From IMG/VR virus record IMGVR_UViG_3300032235_000623, positions 44,850 through 108,849 of that record: 64,000 bases of DNA, one strand, 5' to 3'. The notes beneath the pieces are model-generated. The model saw nothing but the letters and a program-made list of their open reading frames with translations. It was not told the origin of the DNA and searched no databases. Numbering within the stretch: the first letter of the stretch is position 1; every line of letters begins with the position of its first letter. This DNA comes from a virus. Shown here piece after piece: positions 36,472-46,314 of this stretch. The translations under genes and the position numbers were made by a program.

Positions 36472-38826
36472 ATGGCAACAGTAAGAATTCAATTAAGAAG
36501 AGGCACAGCAGCAGAATGGACAGCTGCAAATCCTGTATTGGCCGCAGGCGAAATGGGTCTGGAGACAGACACAGGCGATTTTAAATTTGGTGATGGCTCA
36601 TCAGCCTGGGGTGCTTTAAGCTATTCTCTAGGCAATGCAATTGATGACTATATCCCGCTTTCAGAAAAGGGTAATCCAGATGGAGTTGCAACACTTAACT
36701 CACAAGGATTAATTCCTGTAGAGCAGTTGCCAGCAGCTGCAGCCCTAGAAGTTGAGGTAGCATCTTCAATTTCAGATCACAATTCAGATACCACAAACGT
36801 ACACGGTATTACTGATACATCTATTCTTGTAACAACAACAGGAAATCAAACTTTAACCTCTAAGAGCTTGACATCACCAGCTCTTACAGGAACACCAACT
36901 GCCCCTACTGCAAATGTTGGAACAGACACAACTCAAATTGCAACAACAGCATTCGTTCAGGATGCAATTGAGGCAGTTGTTGGAGCAGCACCAGAAGCAT
37001 TGAACACCTTAGCAGAAATTGCTACATCCCTAAATGATGACGCAGATCTAGCTGGTACACTAACCACATCAATTGGTACAAAGGTCTCAAAGGCTGGAGA
37101 TACAATGAGCGGGGTTCTTGATATGGGCTCTAACAAGGTAACAAACCTTGGAACACCTACATCAAATTTTGATGCTGCAAGCAAGTATTATGTAGATTCA
37201 AGAGTAGCTGGAGATGTCGGCGACCACAATGATTTAACAACAAATGTACATGGTATTGGAGACACAGCTGATCTAGTTTTGACATCAGACTCTAGACTAT
37301 CAGACGAAAGAACACCACTTAATGATTCTGTAAGCACTGCAAAGCTAAGCAATAATGCAGTTGCAACAGCAAAGATTGAAAATGGCGCAGTTTCAGCAGA
37401 TAAAATTGGAACAGATGCCGTAACAGAAGTTAAGATAATTAATGGAGCAGTTACAGCAGCAAAGATTGCTGACTACGCAGTTACAACAGAAAAAATTGCT
37501 GATTTAAATGTAACAGAGTCAAAACTTAATACAGGATCTGTAACTGAAGACAAAATTGCAACAGATGCAGTAACAGAATTAAAGATTGCTGACGGTTCAG
37601 TAACATCTGCTAAAATTGCATCAAGCGGAGTAGAGACAGCAAATATTGCTGGTCTAGCCGTAACAGATGCAAAGATTGCTGACGATGCAGTTACAACAGC
37701 AAAAATTGCTGATTCAAACGTAACAGAGTCAAAGATTAATACAGGAGCAGTAACTGAAGGTAAAATTGGAGCTGGCGCAGTAACAGAATTAAAGATTGCA
37801 GATGGCTCAGTAACCTCAGCAAAGATTGCTAATGGAACAATTGTCGATGGAGACATTTCAACAGTAGCAGCAATTGCTCAGTCAAAGATTGATGGACTTA
37901 CATCTGATCTTGCTGCCAAGGCGCTAGATTCAGATTTAGATGCACACACATCAGCAACAACTTCAGTTCATGGCATTGCTGACACTTCAGTACTTGCAAC
38001 AGATTCTGAAGTAGCTGCTGCACAGACTGCAGCGCAAAATTTTGCAACATCTGCAATCTCAACACACAATTCAGACACAACAAATGTGCATGGAATAGTT
38101 GATACGAGCAAGCTTGTTACAACAGATGCACAGTCTACAACTTTAGATGGAGCATTAACAGTTCAGGGAGACCTTACTGTTAATGGTACAACATTTAGCG
38201 CATCTGCAACATCTATTACAATTGAAGATAATATGGTTCAGCTTGCTCATCAAAATTCAGCAAATACAGTAGACTTAGGTCTTGTAGTTGCATATAACGA
38301 TGGAACAGCTAAGCATGCAGGTATTGTAAGAGATGTATCTGACTCTAAGTGGAAGCTTTTCAAGGGTGTTACAACAGAGCCATCAACTACAGTTGACTTT
38401 ACACAAGGATCACTCGATGACCTTGCAGTAGCAGGACTTACTGCAACAACAGTAACACCATCATCTGGTGTAGTGTTTACAGATGGAACACAGACAAAAG
38501 CTGGAGTACCATCAATAACACCAATAACAGAAAAGACATCAAACTATACACTTTCAAGTCTTTCTGAAAGAGACACTCTTATTGAGGTAAACCACACAGG
38601 AGGATCTGCCGTAACTATCACAGTTCCAGCTGACTCTTCAGTAAATTACCCAGTAGGAACATCCATAGATATTTTAAGAACAAATACTGGAGAAGTAACA
38701 ATTGCTGGCTCAGGTGCTACAATTAATGCTACACCAGGCTTAAAGTTAAGAGCTCAGTGGTCAAGCGCAACTCTATTTAAGAGAGCAGCAAACACATGGG
38801 TATTATTCGGAGATCTAAAGGCATAA
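36472..38826 (+). CDS. Large tail fibre with 10-residue repeats
   Basis: The 784-residue product starts with VRIQLRRGTAAEWTAANPVLAAGEMGLETDTGDFKFGDG, a fibre-head or tropism-determinant N-terminal module. It has HNSDTTNVHG repeats, and at about residues 286-470 many decapeptides of form (T/D)AVTxAKIADG, which probably form a regular beta or coiled shaft. It ends in a beta tip. Likely the main receptor-binding fibre. Repeat-rich DNA here can expand or contract. Confidence 0.82.
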   Translation: MATVRIQLRRGTAAEWTAANPVLAAGEMGLETDTGDFKFGDGSSAWGALSYSLGNAIDDYIPLSEKGNPDGVATLNSQGLIPVEQLPAAAALEVEVASSISDHNSDTTNVHGITDTSILVTTTGNQTLTSKSLTSPALTGTPTAPTANVGTDTTQIATTAFVQDAIEAVVGAAPEALNTLAEIATSLNDDADLAGTLTTSIGTKVSKAGDTMSGVLDMGSNKVTNLGTPTSNFDAASKYYVDSRVAGDVGDHNDLTTNVHGIGDTADLVLTSDSRLSDERTPLNDSVSTAKLSNNAVATAKIENGAVSADKIGTDAVTEVKIINGAVTAAKIADYAVTTEKIADLNVTESKLNTGSVTEDKIATDAVTELKIADGSVTSAKIASSGVETANIAGLAVTDAKIADDAVTTAKIADSNVTESKINTGAVTEGKIGAGAVTELKIADGSVTSAKIANGTIVDGDISTVAAIAQSKIDGLTSDLAAKALDSDLDAHTSATTSVHGIADTSVLATDSEVAAAQTAAQNFATSAISTHNSDTTNVHGIVDTSKLVTTDAQSTTLDGALTVQGDLTVNGTTFSASATSITIEDNMVQLAHQNSANTVDLGLVVAYNDGTAKHAGIVRDVSDSKWKLFKGVTTEPSTTVDFTQGSLDDLAVAGLTATTVTPSSGVVFTDGTQTKAGVPSITPITEKTSNYTLSSLSERDTLIEVNHTGGSAVTITVPADSSVNYPVGTSIDILRTNTGEVTIAGSGATINATPGLKLRAQWSSATLFKRAANTWVLFGDLKA

Positions 38827-38836
38827 GGAGCAAACA

Positions 38837-40198
38837 ATGGCAATTAATAAAAGATCGGGTACAGGTTCTTCAGCACAAGATAACTTTATTGGACCAAATC
38901 CAGTAACAGGTCTAACAGCTACAAATGTAGGGTCTGGTAGATCATACAACGATGGCAGAATTGACTTATCTTGGACAAATCCTACAAATGGCAATACGCC
39001 AACAGGATATAAGATTATTAGAGGCGGTACAGAAATTGCAACTGTTTCTCATCCAAATAATACTTATTCAAATACAGGCTTATCGTCTAATACAGGCTAC
39101 TCTTATGTAGTTCGTGCTTACGATGATTATGCTACATCTGCTGATTCAAATACAGCAACAGCAACCGCAACAACAGTTCCAGCTACAATGAGCTCTCCAA
39201 CTGCCACCGCAGGAGTAGACAAAGATACGCTTTCTTGGTCAGCGCCTGCAGATGGTGGATCAGCCATCACGCTATATAGATGGACATCAAGCGACGGAAA
39301 GTCTGGAACATTTTCAGCAGGCTCAACATCTGGTGATGTATCTCAAGAAGCAAATACGGCTCAAACATATCAGATTAGAGCAGAGAATCTAAATGGAGCA
39401 GGAGTATATTCAGGAAATTCAAATTCTGTAACTACACAGGCACCAAGCTTCTTCGGACCTCCTAGCTTCTTCTCGCCTCCAGGATTCTTCGGACCACCAA
39501 ACTTCTTCGGTCCTCCAGGATTCTTCGGACCACCAAACTTCTTTGGTCCTCCAAGCTTCTTCGGTCCTCCAGGATTCTTCGGTCCTCCAGGATTCTTCGG
39601 TCCTCCAGGATTCTTCGGTCCTCCAGGATTCTTCGCACCACCATCATTCTATAAGAGCGTTGGAATCAATACTCTTCTTAGAACACCTACAGGAATGATT
39701 TCTGCAGGACAAATTGAGGTGGGAGATGAAGTTATAGGATTGCGTATCCCAGGGATACCAGATAACTTCTGGCTTCTAGATGACGGATCAGGTGGAACAT
39801 ATTCTGATTATGTTATTACTCAAGAACAGATTGATAATGCAGAAGAAACTGTTGTTACTGTTCAAGGAAAAGCTCTTCACGAGAATTCTGGAGCAGTAGT
39901 AGTAAATGGTGATATTTATACACTTCATCACTATATCTTGGCTAAAAGAGATAATGATATTAGAGTCTTAAACGTTTCTGATTTAGTCAATACAGATTTA
40001 GTTTATAATTATCAGACAAAAGATTTTGTTGCTATAGAGTCTCTTGAAACAAACTCTGAGATAACAATTCAGTCATATTCTATAAACGTAGAGCCTTGGG
40101 ACTTCTACTTTACAGAAAACGGTCTAACTTTTGACATGCAAGCTCTTTCAGAGCATCTGTTTGGATCAAACGATCCAGATGGCCCTGGCCCCCTATAA
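38837..40198 (+). CDS. FN3 - FFGPPG repeat - Hint-like tail protein
   Basis: The 453-residue product has two FN3-like domains (about 20-110 and 115-200), eleven hexapeptide repeats FFGPPG/N/S (205-270) and a C-terminal domain (about 274-435) with Hint-type blocks: [13 protein letters not shown]...VGDEVIG, a TLHH motif at 362-365, [12 protein letters not shown] and a closing YFTENGLTF strand. Block A starts with Ser274 in place of Cys and the terminal HN is missing, so splicing is unlikely, although N-terminal cleavage is possible. It precedes the oxygenase cluster. Gly-Pro-Pro repeats resemble prolyl-hydroxylase substrates. Confidence 0.75.
   Translation: MAINKRSGTGSSAQDNFIGPNPVTGLTATNVGSGRSYNDGRIDLSWTNPTNGNTPTGYKIIRGGTEIATVSHPNNTYSNTGLSSNTGYSYVVRAYDDYATSADSNTATATATTVPATMSSPTATAGVDKDTLSWSAPADGGSAITLYRWTSSDGKSGTFSAGSTSGDVSQEANTAQTYQIRAENLNGAGVYSGNSNSVTTQAPSFFGPPSFFSPPGFFGPPNFFGPPGFFGPPNFFGPPSFFGPPGFFGPPGFFGPPGFFGPPGFFAPPSFYKSVGINTLLRTPTGMISAGQIEVGDEVIGLRIPGIPDNFWLLDDGSGGTYSDYVITQEQIDNAEETVVTVQGKALHENSGAVVVNGDIYTLHHYILAKRDNDIRVLNVSDLVNTDLVYNYQTKDFVAIESLETNSEITIQSYSINVEPWDFYFTENGLTFDMQALSEHLFGSNDPDGPGPL
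39449..39646 (+). repeat. Eleven tandem 18-bp repeats (FFGPPG)
   Basis: Eleven consecutive 18-bp units, TTCTTCGGTCCTCCAGGA with variants, encode FFxPPx hexapeptides without interruption. Several adjacent units are identical, suggesting recent slippage or gene conversion. Confidence 0.95.
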
Positions 40199-40199
40199 T
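40194..40199 (+). promoter_or_regulatory. -10 box TATAAT at gene junction
   Basis: TATAAT overlaps the stop of the FN3/Hint gene and lies eight bases before the GTG at 40208, compatible with a two-base leader. Confidence 0.4.
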
Positions 40200-40207
40200 C
40201 AATATAG

Positions 40208-40750
40208 GTGAAATTTAAAATAACCAGTACTGGTGAGGAGATAGAGAAATCTATCTCCTATCAGTCTTTTCCAGATGAACTTTATAAAGAAGGAATTTGG
40301 GGTCATTTTGCATTTATAGAAAATAGAGAAATGAATATACGGGTAATATGTTCTGCTTATAATAATGATAGATATTTACCAGGTACTGTTGTTGTTTCTA
40401 ATAAAATATTTAATGATTTCCCTATTGCTCAGAGTGCTTGGAATATAAATAATAAAATTAGCCGTATGTACGTAGACCCATTTTATAGAAGCAAAAAAGT
40501 TGCAACATATAGTGTTATAACAAATGACATGTTGGCTAGAAAAATGGGTTACGAGATATGGTCCAACATATATGGAGAAAGAGGCGGAACCCTTGCGGGA
40601 GACCAACTATATAATAGAATATACGAGCTAGGTTTTGAGAATGTGAAAGTAGATATAGATCCTAATGACATTTTCCAGTATAGAAATTTTTCTCATCCAA
40701 TACACTACATAGATAAGAGGCCAGTATACGATGAATCAACTTTACAGTAA
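40208..40750 (+). CDS. GNAT-like acetyltransferase (tentative)
   Basis: The 180-residue product has ISRMYVDPFYRSKKVATYSVITNDMLARKMGYEIWSN, laid out like the beta4-alpha3 acetyl-CoA loop of GNAT proteins (VDPxxRxxxV) with a later YxxxGFE. A GTG start follows TATAG. It may modify a tail protein or a metabolite. The assignment is tentative because the usual Q/RxxGxG/A motif is degenerate. Confidence 0.5.
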   Translation: MKFKITSTGEEIEKSISYQSFPDELYKEGIWGHFAFIENREMNIRVICSAYNNDRYLPGTVVVSNKIFNDFPIAQSAWNINNKISRMYVDPFYRSKKVATYSVITNDMLARKMGYEIWSNIYGERGGTLAGDQLYNRIYELGFENVKVDIDPNDIFQYRNFSHPIHYIDKRPVYDESTLQ

Positions 40751-41303
40751 AACAAAGTTTATAAAAAAGAATATTGATATTGATTTTGATTTAGAAGACA
40801 TTAAAAATATGTCTTTTAAAAAAGATGAGTTGTTTTTTGTTAAAGATGGCGACCTTAACAAGGAAAATGAAATTATCCATAAATCAAAAAATATATTTAC
40901 AACATACTCTAGCAGCTCATATAGTTTATATAAAGGTATATCTTATTTGTTAAGAGAAGCTTGTCTTTTGTATGACATAAATAAAGATGTACAGGACTAT
41001 ATGATCTACGGCAAGATTTCAAAGTATGGGGATTATAATAAAGGAATATGGTATGATTTCCCAGGAATTAATATACCATACCTTCACGGATTCTTTTTCT
41101 TTGACTCCAGCTATGAGGTAAACTTTAAGAATCAAAATAATTTAGTTACAGAAAAAGTAGAAGGCAATACAGTTATTATTAACAAGCCAACTGATTTAAT
41201 AAATATTAAATCAGAAAAAGACTCAGAAATTATTGAGTTCTATATAGTTCCAAACGATATGCTTAAACATAATGAACCAGGTGTATGGGTTCCAATTCTA
41301 TAG
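40731..41303 (+). CDS. Hypothetical protein, possible beta-helix fold
   Basis: The 190-residue product is Lys/Asp/Tyr-rich. Its second half (FFFFDSSYEVNFKNQNNLVTEKVEGNTVIINKP) has the strand spacing of the jelly-roll paralogues nearby but no His-x-Asp. It overlaps the preceding gene by 20 bases. Unknown function. Confidence 0.5.
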   Translation: MNQLYSKTKFIKKNIDIDFDLEDIKNMSFKKDELFFVKDGDLNKENEIIHKSKNIFTTYSSSSYSLYKGISYLLREACLLYDINKDVQDYMIYGKISKYGDYNKGIWYDFPGINIPYLHGFFFFDSSYEVNFKNQNNLVTEKVEGNTVIINKPTDLINIKSEKDSEIIEFYIVPNDMLKHNEPGVWVPIL

Positions 41304-41309
41304 TAGAAA

Positions 41310-41318
41310 TGATATAAT
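41310..41318 (+). promoter_or_regulatory. Extended -10 TGATATAAT
   Basis: TGA-TATAAT, leader about 15 bases with AGAGG before the ATG at 41340. It may drive the whole oxygenase cluster. Confidence 0.55.
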
Positions 41319-41339
41319 ATACAAAAGAAAAGAGGCAGT

Positions 41340-42038
41340 ATGTTAGAAAATGCAGAATTTTTAGCCATGGGCGTTGTTGTCTATAGAAATGCTTTTAAGG
41401 ACAGCGCAGAATATATTCAGAGAATTGAGAGTGCTCTTGGTTCAGAAGAAAATACAAAGTACGGTTGGAAGCCAGGTTATACTGGGTACGGAGCAAAAAA
41501 TCTAAATTATAGAGACTGTGTAGATTTTAAGATTAAATATAATCAGGATGGCTCACTTAGTGCACATATGGACTGTGTTCAAAAAGATGACTTAACTGAT
41601 ATTGATAGAGATTTAATTAGAATTTGGGAAGATGCATATTACGCACAACTTGGTCCAGTAGACGACTATCGTAATATGTTTGGGCTTGCACCATTGAAGT
41701 ATTGGGAATCATTTAATTTTATTAAGTATGGTCCAGGACAGCACTTCCAGGTTCACTCAGATCATGGATATTCATATACATGTGTGCTTTCTTCAGTAGG
41801 ATATCTGAATGATGATTATGAGGGCGGAGAGTTGTTCTTTGACAAGCTAAATCTTAAGATTAAGCCAAAGGCTGGAGATCTTTATCTTTTCCCATCATCA
41901 TATGTATATTCACATGCAGCAATGCCAGTTACATCAGGGACAAAGTACTCTATAGTAACGATGTTAGATTACTTAGAAACAGCACACACTCCAGAATACA
42001 GGGATCTAGAGTCTAGATATTCTAAAAGCCTATTGTAA
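41340..42038 (+). CDS. 2OG-Fe(II) oxygenase
   Basis: The 232-residue product carries His139-Ser-Asp141 (QVHSDHG) and His192 (YSHAA), with Lys202 (GTKYS) where most paralogues have Arg. Lys at this place is the 2OG anchor in collagen prolyl-4-hydroxylases. NDDYEGGELFF is conserved. It is the first gene of the tail-linked oxygenase run. Confidence 0.88.
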   Translation: MLENAEFLAMGVVVYRNAFKDSAEYIQRIESALGSEENTKYGWKPGYTGYGAKNLNYRDCVDFKIKYNQDGSLSAHMDCVQKDDLTDIDRDLIRIWEDAYYAQLGPVDDYRNMFGLAPLKYWESFNFIKYGPGQHFQVHSDHGYSYTCVLSSVGYLNDDYEGGELFFDKLNLKIKPKAGDLYLFPSSYVYSHAAMPVTSGTKYSIVTMLDYLETAHTPEYRDLESRYSKSLL

Positions 42039-42733
42039 TGTATTCAATTACAGGGTATCAGATATCTGAATCTGCTGATATCTATCCTTCCCCAGTAAAA
42101 AGAGACTGGATGGATAGTACTCATGATAGGCATGCCTATAATTGTTTTCCAGTAACCATAACAAATTCTTTAGGCTGGAGCGTATCATTTCCAGAAGAGA
42201 TATCATTTATTTGGGATGGAATATCTGATAGCTCATCCGAACACGTCAAGGTGCTATCTGGAGAGAAATATGTGTCTACAAGACGTGCAAATGGCACTAT
42301 AAGCTTTAATGCAGGACTTGGATTTCAAACAGATTCAAATTTAAGTCTTTTATGCATACCAACTCCAAATTTGTTTACAAGAGGCGCACAGTGTTTTACA
42401 ACATTAATCAGCACTTCTTTTTTTCATGGAGATTTTCCAATTGTATGGAAAATTACTGAGCCTATGCACAAGATCACCATTCCAGCAAATACGCCAATTG
42501 CAAATATCATTCCAATATCTTTAACTGAGTTGCAAGGTTCAGAAATTAATTTTAAAAGTCTAGAAGAAATGCCTCCAAGCAAATGTGATGACGCAACAAC
42601 AATGAAGGCTATAAACGATATAGTTTCTTCTGGAAATTGGACAAATTTTTATAGGGATGCAGTAGATGCTTGTGGCAATTCCATTGGGGAGCATGAAGTA
42701 AAGTCGATAAGATTAAGAGTTAATAATGCCTAA
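42038..42733 (+). CDS. DUF6065-like hypothetical protein A
   Basis: The 231-residue product shares a layout with the next gene: Pro-rich N-terminus (SADIYPSPVKRDW), LLCIPTPNLFTRG, and MHKITIPANTPIANIIPISL. In the paralogue the matching part is LYVHPLNRFDLPF and EGLIPKGTPFVQIIPFK. I recall this from DUF6065-like beta-sandwich proteins beside oxygenases, but it is only a recollection. It overlaps the oxygenase stop. Confidence 0.5.
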   Translation: MYSITGYQISESADIYPSPVKRDWMDSTHDRHAYNCFPVTITNSLGWSVSFPEEISFIWDGISDSSSEHVKVLSGEKYVSTRRANGTISFNAGLGFQTDSNLSLLCIPTPNLFTRGAQCFTTLISTSFFHGDFPIVWKITEPMHKITIPANTPIANIIPISLTELQGSEINFKSLEEMPPSKCDDATTMKAINDIVSSGNWTNFYRDAVDACGNSIGEHEVKSIRLRVNNA

Positions 42734-43439
42734 AATAACATTTCATTCAAATAAAGTATATAATCAACCAGGAGATCAACTAAATCCACAGCCAGCAAAA
42801 AAAGCTGTCCCCCAGTGGTTTTCTGAATCTAGCAGATATTGGTTTCCAGAAAATAAAGATTCTCTTTCGTTTAAAGCATGCCCAGCTTTAGTTGACGCAT
42901 TTTTATGCGGGTATGTTTTAAAAACACCATGCGATATTTATTTTTATAAAGAGTCGTACTCAGACGTATTTAAACATACAGATACATTTAAAGTTGTAAA
43001 AGAGCCAGGGTATGATGATTTTTGTTGTTCAAGACCAGACATGCAAGGTTTTCCAAAGCCCCATGGATTTGATAAACACTTCCACTGGTTTCCTAATTGG
43101 ATGCCAGGCCTAGAGCCTGGTTATAGTGCTTTATATGTACATCCACTAAATCGTTTCGATCTACCGTTCACTACCATCTCTGGTATAATTGATAACGATA
43201 AGATGGATACTCCTGGCTTAATGCCATTTTTCTTAAAAGAAGGTTTTGAGGGGTTGATTCCAAAAGGAACTCCCTTTGTTCAAATAATTCCTTTCAAGAG
43301 AGAAGACTGGGAGTCAGAAGAAAAGATGTACTCAATAGAAGAGATTTACGAAAGACATAATTATCAAGCAAATAAATTTAGAGTCCCAGAAGGCGGGGCT
43401 TATAAGAAAAAAGTTTGGTCAAGAAAGAGGTACGATTAA
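42726..43439 (+). CDS. DUF6065-like hypothetical protein B
   Basis: The 237-residue product has QPAKKAVPQWFSESSRYW, a Cys/aromatic middle and HPLNRFDLPFTTISG followed by KGTPFVQIIPFKRE. It is a paralogue of the preceding protein. The family may be a cupin-like or jelly-roll partner of 2OG enzymes. It overlaps neighbours on both sides. Confidence 0.55.
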   Translation: MPKITFHSNKVYNQPGDQLNPQPAKKAVPQWFSESSRYWFPENKDSLSFKACPALVDAFLCGYVLKTPCDIYFYKESYSDVFKHTDTFKVVKEPGYDDFCCSRPDMQGFPKPHGFDKHFHWFPNWMPGLEPGYSALYVHPLNRFDLPFTTISGIIDNDKMDTPGLMPFFLKEGFEGLIPKGTPFVQIIPFKREDWESEEKMYSIEEIYERHNYQANKFRVPEGGAYKKKVWSRKRYD

Positions 43440-44158
43440 TGAATATGAAGGTTTGGGATACAAGCGGTAACCTAGCAAACTATAATGCAAAATCTATAAC
43501 TCCATCAGGATTTTTTGGAACTTCAGATAAAAATATTGTAGAGGTTGAAAACTTTATAACAGAAGAAGAAAACGAAGTGTACCTAGAATTTGCAAGAAAA
43601 AATTCTTCTTTTGACGATACTCCAACTGAGTTTAATGAAAATGGAAATGTTATATATGATGAAAGACCGTGGGTTAACAGAGTAGCTACTGGGGATAACT
43701 TATTAAAAAATGGAGCACACGTCATACCAGTTTTAACAAAAATGGTAGAGCGTTTTCAAAAGGTTATTGAGGAGTTCTTTGAAGTAGAGGTAATACCAAC
43801 TGGACCAGCTATTGTTAGATGGCCAGTAAATGCTAGACAAGAGCCTCATGCTGATAAAGAGTTGCATGAAGGTCCAGATGCAGGTAAGCCAAATTCTTTC
43901 CCATGGTATGATCTTGGAACTGTATTTTATTTTAATGATGACTATGAAGGCGGAGAATTATACTTTCCAAAACAAGGAATTGAGTTCAAGCCAAAAGCAC
44001 GAGCTGTTTATTTCTTCCCAGGTGATATGAATTATATACATGGAGTTAGACCAATAACTAAGGGTTGTAGGTATACTGCTCCATATTTTTGGACGATTAC
44101 AAAGTTGCCAGAAAAGTATAACGGCCCAAAGGAGTTTAAGTATGAGCCAAATAACTAA
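43439..44158 (+). CDS. 2OG-Fe(II) oxygenase
   Basis: The 239-residue product has His137-Ala-Asp139 (EPHADKE), His201 (YIHGV) and Arg211 (GCRYT) with NDDYEGGELYFP between them. The ATG at 43439 overlaps the previous stop (TAATG), so an upstream in-frame GTG/ATG is rejected. Prolyl-hydroxylase-like. Confidence 0.9.
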   Translation: MNMKVWDTSGNLANYNAKSITPSGFFGTSDKNIVEVENFITEEENEVYLEFARKNSSFDDTPTEFNENGNVIYDERPWVNRVATGDNLLKNGAHVIPVLTKMVERFQKVIEEFFEVEVIPTGPAIVRWPVNARQEPHADKELHEGPDAGKPNSFPWYDLGTVFYFNDDYEGGELYFPKQGIEFKPKARAVYFFPGDMNYIHGVRPITKGCRYTAPYFWTITKLPEKYNGPKEFKYEPNN

Positions 44159-44861
44159 GCATAAAGAAGAATGTTTTACCATTGAAAACTTTTTAACAGA
44201 GCATGAGTGCAAAGCAATAATAGCTTATACAGAGTGGCTTGTAGCAAACAATATACTTGAGTGGAACCAAATCTCATTCTATGATTCATATGCTATGGGT
44301 TTTTGGCCATATGACGATAATCTTGAATACTTTGGATTACCAAAAAATTATTTCCATGATGTTTTAAAATTAAAAATTAAAGATGCTTGTGAAAATGTTC
44401 TAGGTAAAGATGTAGCAGAAGTTAGCTATCATGCCCAAAAATGGTTGCCAGGGGCATACGCATCTTTTCATTCAGACAACTCTGACGAAGATGGTAACCC
44501 AACAGAATTTGAAAGAAGTAAGTATGCTGCATTTATATATTTAAATGAAGACTTCTCTGGAGGTTATTTAAACTTTAAGCATCATGATGTTCATATAGAT
44601 CCAAAACAAGGCATGTTAGCTATATTTGCTGGAGGACATACTAATGAGCATGAGGTCACTAAGGTTCACGGTGGAACAAGATATACAATTGGATCTTTTT
44701 GGGATAACGCTGATATAGAGTACACTGAAGAGCAGATTAAAGAGCGTGAAGAAAGACTAAAAAAGACTAGAGCGGATCAAGATGAAATGTATAGAAAGTG
44801 GCAAGAAGAAAAAGAAAATGGCATTGTCCAAGAGTACACTGGAAAGTATGGTGAGAAGTGA
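44142..44861 (+). CDS. 2OG-Fe(II) oxygenase
   Basis: The 239-residue product has His110-Ser-Asp112 (SFHSDNS), His170 (NEHEV) and Arg180 (GTRYT), with NEDFSGGYLNF as the conserved strand. A long charged C-terminal helix (190-239) is unique among the paralogues and may bind a partner. It overlaps both neighbours. Confidence 0.9.
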   Translation: MSQITKHKEECFTIENFLTEHECKAIIAYTEWLVANNILEWNQISFYDSYAMGFWPYDDNLEYFGLPKNYFHDVLKLKIKDACENVLGKDVAEVSYHAQKWLPGAYASFHSDNSDEDGNPTEFERSKYAAFIYLNEDFSGGYLNFKHHDVHIDPKQGMLAIFAGGHTNEHEVTKVHGGTRYTIGSFWDNADIEYTEEQIKEREERLKKTRADQDEMYRKWQEEKENGIVQEYTGKYGEK

Positions 44862-45715
44862 ATAAGATAGAGATCTATCCAAGGGTGGTTGTTTATAAAA
44901 ACACATTGCCAAGATGGAAAGAGTATATAGAATTATTGAAAAGATCAGAGTCTGAGCCACCAAGATATTATTTCCAAGACTGGGAAGACTGGTATGGATT
45001 TGGCAGAATGATGAATCTATCAATGAAGCATCCAGGTGTGCCTTACGAAGTAAACTCTGATGATGAATATGCATTGCTTCAAAAAGATTTTCTGCAAGAT
45101 GTAACTAATGCATACTACGCAGCAAGCGCAGACTACGTACAGACATATGGTATATCTTTACCTAATTGGGTAAATAATGGAATATCTATTTGCAAGTATT
45201 GGGAAAGCCCAAAACAAAATACAATGGCAATGCATTATCACACAGACTATGTTGGTGCTAATGCATCCGCCCCAGGCAAAAAATTTGCTATAACGTGCAC
45301 AATTTATATAAATGACGACTACGATGGTGGCGGATTATCGTTTTTGAGAGAAGATACTGGAGACGTTATTGACTATAAGCCAGAAGCTGGCGACATAGTT
45401 GTGTTCCCATCAGGAGACCCAGTAACTGGGGCATCTCATTATTTTCACGGTGTTGATAGAGTCGATAATGGCGAAAAGTACTTCATTAGATGCTTTTGGT
45501 CTTATGAGTTTGAAGGCACAAAAGAGTGGCACGAAGGTGTAGAAAAATATGGTCAGGATGTATGGGAAGAAATGCAGCTTGAAAATATGAAGCAGGAGAT
45601 AAAGTCTGGTAAGTGGCATAGGTATCTAGTCATGCCTGGGGAAGAGGATCCAAAAATAGAAAAATCTACTCCATTCTTTTTAAGGAGCAATGATGCTTAT
45701 AAAAAGATTAGATGA
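44858..45715 (+). CDS. 2OG-Fe(II) oxygenase
   Basis: The 285-residue product is the longest copy: His128-Thr-Asp130 (MHYHTDY), His197 (HYFHGV) and Lys207 as the likely 2OG anchor, with NDDYDGGGLSF. An extended N-terminal part and a C-terminal KSGKWHRYLVMPGEE segment are added. Start is GTG overlapping the previous stop. Confidence 0.88.
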   Translation: MNKIEIYPRVVVYKNTLPRWKEYIELLKRSESEPPRYYFQDWEDWYGFGRMMNLSMKHPGVPYEVNSDDEYALLQKDFLQDVTNAYYAASADYVQTYGISLPNWVNNGISICKYWESPKQNTMAMHYHTDYVGANASAPGKKFAITCTIYINDDYDGGGLSFLREDTGDVIDYKPEAGDIVVFPSGDPVTGASHYFHGVDRVDNGEKYFIRCFWSYEFEGTKEWHEGVEKYGQDVWEEMQLENMKQEIKSGKWHRYLVMPGEEDPKIEKSTPFFLRSNDAYKKIR

Positions 45716-46307
45716 AAATATTGTTTACTATGAGAATGTTTTAGAAAATCCATATTCTTTTTTAGAAAAAATTGAAGAGCTAGATTCAAGTAATTCAAAC
45801 ATATCGCATTTAAGTAAGTGGGAAAAGTGGAGTGCTAGTAATTCAGATAAGCAGTATGGAATTACTAAAAATGGAACATTTTCTAATATGCAGTATGTTA
45901 CAGAAGCAGACATAGAGACATCTTTTATATCTTATAAGATAAAAGCAATAACAGACCTATGTTTTGCAAACTATAGACACCTTACTGGAGCAGAAATGCT
46001 AAAGCTGCCAGATTATTTTAGTATTAGAAAATATGATACTGGTGCAGATATGGGCAGACATGTTGACTCTGAAGATCCAACCGATAAGTCTCACCCAGTT
46101 GTTTCTGGAGTGCTTTATCTAAATGATGATTATGAAGGCGGAGAAATTTATTTTCCAGAACAGAATATAAAGATTAAGCCTTCTGCGGGAAGCATGATAA
46201 TGTTTCCTTCCTATCGTCCATATTTTCATCATCCGTTAGAGATAACTAACGGTAATAAATACATGGTACCATTCTTCTGGTACCCATTAGAAACGGTTTG
46301 GGAATAA
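45690..46307 (+). CDS. 2OG-Fe(II) oxygenase
   Basis: The 205-residue product has His124-Val-Asp126 (RHVDSED), His180/His181 and Lys190 (GNKYM), with NDDYEGGEIYFP. TTTTAAGGAGC precedes the ATG. It is the last intact copy of the run. Confidence 0.88.
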   Translation: MMLIKRLDENIVYYENVLENPYSFLEKIEELDSSNSNISHLSKWEKWSASNSDKQYGITKNGTFSNMQYVTEADIETSFISYKIKAITDLCFANYRHLTGAEMLKLPDYFSIRKYDTGADMGRHVDSEDPTDKSHPVVSGVLYLNDDYEGGEIYFPEQNIKIKPSAGSMIMFPSYRPYFHHPLEITNGNKYMVPFFWYPLETVWE

Positions 46308-46314
46308 ATGAATA

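Noticed and set aside
39449-39646. CRISPR-like array
   Set aside because: Repeats are contiguous 18-bp coding units with no spacers.
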